Source: Ruminiclostridium sp.
Lineage (GTDB): Bacteria; Bacillota; Clostridia; Oscillospirales; Oscillospiraceae
Reading direction: 5' to 3'
Assembly (NCBI GenBank): GCA_021442645.1
Contig: JABUSR010000235.1
Coordinates: forward strand, 1-6,913
Length of the DNA stretch: 6,913 bases
Shown here: positions 6,601-6,913 of the stretch, in pieces
Layout of the letters: every line of letters begins with the position of its first letter
Position numbering within the stretch: the stretch's first letter is position 1
The notes under the pieces: model-generated
Databases searched by the model: none
Told to the model about the DNA's origin: nothing
The model's input: only the letters and a program-made list of their open reading frames with translations
Translations under genes and position numbers: made by a program

Positions 6601-6699
6601 ATAGATCCGGCTGCCCAGGGCATCGGAGGCCAATGCCGAAGTGGAGAGCAGAAGGACACAGAGGGGCAGCGCAAGCATGCGCCGAAGGAAGGATTTCAT
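3679..6699 (-). CDS. Secreted, SLH-anchored phosphodiester glycosidase (NAGPA-domain) protein
   Basis: The 1006-residue exported protein starts with a signal peptide (KSFLRRM, hydrophobic core about 9-20, cleavage likely after ALA at 22-24). The ATG follows AAGGAG by six bases. Residues about 85-405 form a NAGPA-type phosphodiester glycosidase domain, marked by INGDYF (106-111), APRTAVGVKPDGS (317-329), DGRQSGHSVG (336-345) and LLDGGGSTTM (365-374). Members cleave sugar-1-phosphodiester bonds, as in the human enzyme that uncovers mannose-6-phosphate. Bacterial members are thought to act on envelope or extracellular glycans. Next come two Ig-like/BIG-like domains (about 412-495 and 498-588), a jelly-roll, carbohydrate-binding-like module (about 591-728) and a third Ig-like domain (about 734-818). 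Three SLH repeats close the protein (about 824-880, 888-943, 954-1006) with ITRGD, ITRAE and VTRAE motifs; these bind secondary wall polymer. It is therefore a wall-surface enzyme. The middle-domain calls are by look only. Confidence 0.88.
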   Translation of the reverse strand: MKSFLRRMLALPLCVLLLSTSALASDALGSRIYSYTLDICDNTTLTREVMWSASKSDLRTENYVTYKPSRSVSPKVSYGSSVLARQSVITMARDLEKSGDRVLSGINGDYFVMATGNPLGLVVTDGILRSSASYLHALGFNADGTAVIGTPALTLRADFKGHSLKVSEINKIRDGEGYFLFTDDFGTTTKNTKPGIDVILTPITGNTGKAVKGADGVSLTTSNQLKIGSLVPCRVEQVIDATGATTIAKGKFVLSIIDTGGQWLKDMLHSLQPGDTLNLEVYSDDTRWNNVDCAVGAMYWILADGQVTAGLDASTAAPRTAVGVKPDGSVIFYTIDGRQSGHSVGATIQMVAQRLKELGCRDAILLDGGGSTTMVSTYPDYSDSTLINAPSEGTVRSVTNAIFLVSNLNPTGKLGSLYVTPSSLTLLPGATTQCVATAMDTGWYPMDNLPGQVTWYSPEGVVSDTGLFTAPVSTGRYTVSAAVGGAAGSTTIQVYDTPDSISVVDRSTGKSASSLTLAPGQKVELDASASYRTVGLTGRDECFTWTADPSIGTISSSGTFTAGETTASGKIKVAAGKYAITISVSVKAPSRYTLLSDFEGNDPWFTSSTASLTLSDASSQVKYGTQSLRAAYTLKDWTASLSAAQTLSSADKVLSLWVYGDQSGNTLSASFTDPDGANLTQPLGTLNFSGWKQLSAAVPSGATTFRGLALSGSKASGTIWLDQVVMANQAGWDNTAPKVSLSVNGTSVTAKLTDDAKDALSKDRISLTLDGRPVAFLFDASTGTLTATLPSPGAGLHRVSVTAADPCGNLGQASASLTGTAHQASFADTNGHWAKDYVSSLYAQGIITGDSVNGTLFFYPNQSITRGDFALMTSRWLGIDPEKYSHVSLPYADTAAIPSWNRNAVRALYSLEIMQGSRGNDGLLYANASAPITRAEAMTILGRLLPKGFPSASLSAFSDASAVPSWSKEHISVLAGLKVVSGSNGSLRPNDSVTRAEVAKLLFTLW

Positions 6700-6740
6700 A
6701 AGGGGCTCCTTTTTGTTGGATCATAGAAAGGTGGATGCTT

Positions 6741-6769
6741 ATTATATATTTCTTATAATAGCATAGTTC
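6741..6769 (-). promoter_or_regulatory. Possible promoter of the SLH glycosidase gene
   Basis: A consensus TATAAT (6746-6741 on the minus strand) sits about 40 bases before the start codon in a very AT-rich stretch. No good -35 box lies at the right distance (GAACTA with a 17-base spacer is the nearest). A second -10-like string, TATTAT (6760-6755), also lacks a -35. The region is the likely promoter of this gene, but the exact element is uncertain. Confidence 0.4.
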
Positions 6770-6833
6770 GGTCGGGGGCGTAAAGAGATGGCGGCGATGA
6801 AAAGGAAAAAGCAGAAAATAATAAAAAGAGGGG

Positions 6834-6862
6834 TTGACAATCTATAGGTAGGGTGGTAAACT
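6834..6862 (+). promoter_or_regulatory. Sigma-A promoter reading rightward out of the window
   Basis: TTGACA (6834-6839, full consensus), a 17-base spacer and TAAACT (6857-6862, four of six) form a good housekeeping promoter on the plus strand, divergent from the SLH glycosidase gene. Transcription should begin near 6869, exactly where a hairpin starts. The gene or RNA it serves lies beyond the right edge. The 214 bases from 6700 to 6913 hold these divergent promoter regions and no convincing gene. Confidence 0.7.
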
Positions 6863-6868
6863 TAAAAA

Positions 6869-6886
6869 GCTGTCGCGAATGACAGC
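6869..6886 (+). other. Hairpin at the 5' end of the rightward transcript
   Basis: GCTGTC (6869-6874) pairs perfectly with GACAGC (6881-6886) around a six-base loop, about seven bases after the -10 box, so it would form the very 5' end of the RNA. The following bases to 6913 are G-rich (GGGCAGGCGGATCGG and on) and contain no start codon. This suggests a structured leader such as a T-box, another riboswitch-type leader, or a small RNA. The window ends too soon to assign a class. Confidence 0.4.
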
Positions 6887-6913
6887 GGGCAGGCGGATCG
6901 GAGGTCCGGCTGG

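Noticed and set aside
6788..6847. 19-codon plus-strand ORF (MAAMKRKKQKIIKRGVDNL)
   Set aside because: It overlaps the TTGACA promoter element, lacks a good ribosome binding site, and is a lysine-rich reading of an A-rich stretch.

Overview
The window looks like chromosomal DNA from a moderately GC-rich anaerobic Gram-positive of the class Clostridia, most likely an Oscillospiraceae-type gut bacterium (Flavonifractor, Intestinimonas or Lawsonibacter-like). This rests on an SLH-anchored secreted protein, a Clostridia-style SecG, a PepV/Sapep-type dipeptidase, paired short CHR transporters and strong AGGAGG-type ribosome binding sites. The genus assignment is inference.

Layout: one gene enters from the left on the plus strand, the last 43 codons of gyrB (1-132). 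Everything else that codes is on the minus strand and reads right to left. At the right is a 1006-residue secreted phosphodiester glycosidase with three SLH repeats (6699-3679). Next is secG (3516-3283), with its own promoter and an intrinsic terminator. After that comes a compact accessory operon: a YheO/DauR-type regulator (3182-2526), an M20-family dipeptidase (2524-1127) one base behind it, a GC-rich hairpin with a U-rich tail that should act as a partial terminator (1109-1071), and two CHR-domain (chromate transporter family) genes overlapping by four bases (1054-506 and 509-162). The second CHR gene is cut short where it meets the end of gyrB. At the far right edge a good sigma-A promoter on the plus strand (6834-6862) starts a transcript that begins with a hairpin and leaves the window.

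How the parts may work together: regulator, dipeptidase and transporter pair form one transcription direction and probably one regulated unit for use of a peptide or amino-acid derivative, with the CHR pair expressed at a lower level beyond the hairpin. The substrate cannot be read from sequence. SecG and the SLH glycosidase are housekeeping or envelope genes and probably independent of that operon.

The most unusual signal is in the truncated CHR gene. Its third-codon-position GC drops from about 75% (codons 1-59) to about 20% (codons 60-99) without loss of reading frame. The switch lies exactly at the family's most conserved motif, and the gene then ends 29 bases from the gyrB stop. The left edge is therefore a mosaic: a recombination junction, a gene remnant, or an assembly chimera. 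I found no CRISPR array, transposase, tRNA or rRNA, and no clear case for a wholly new system.
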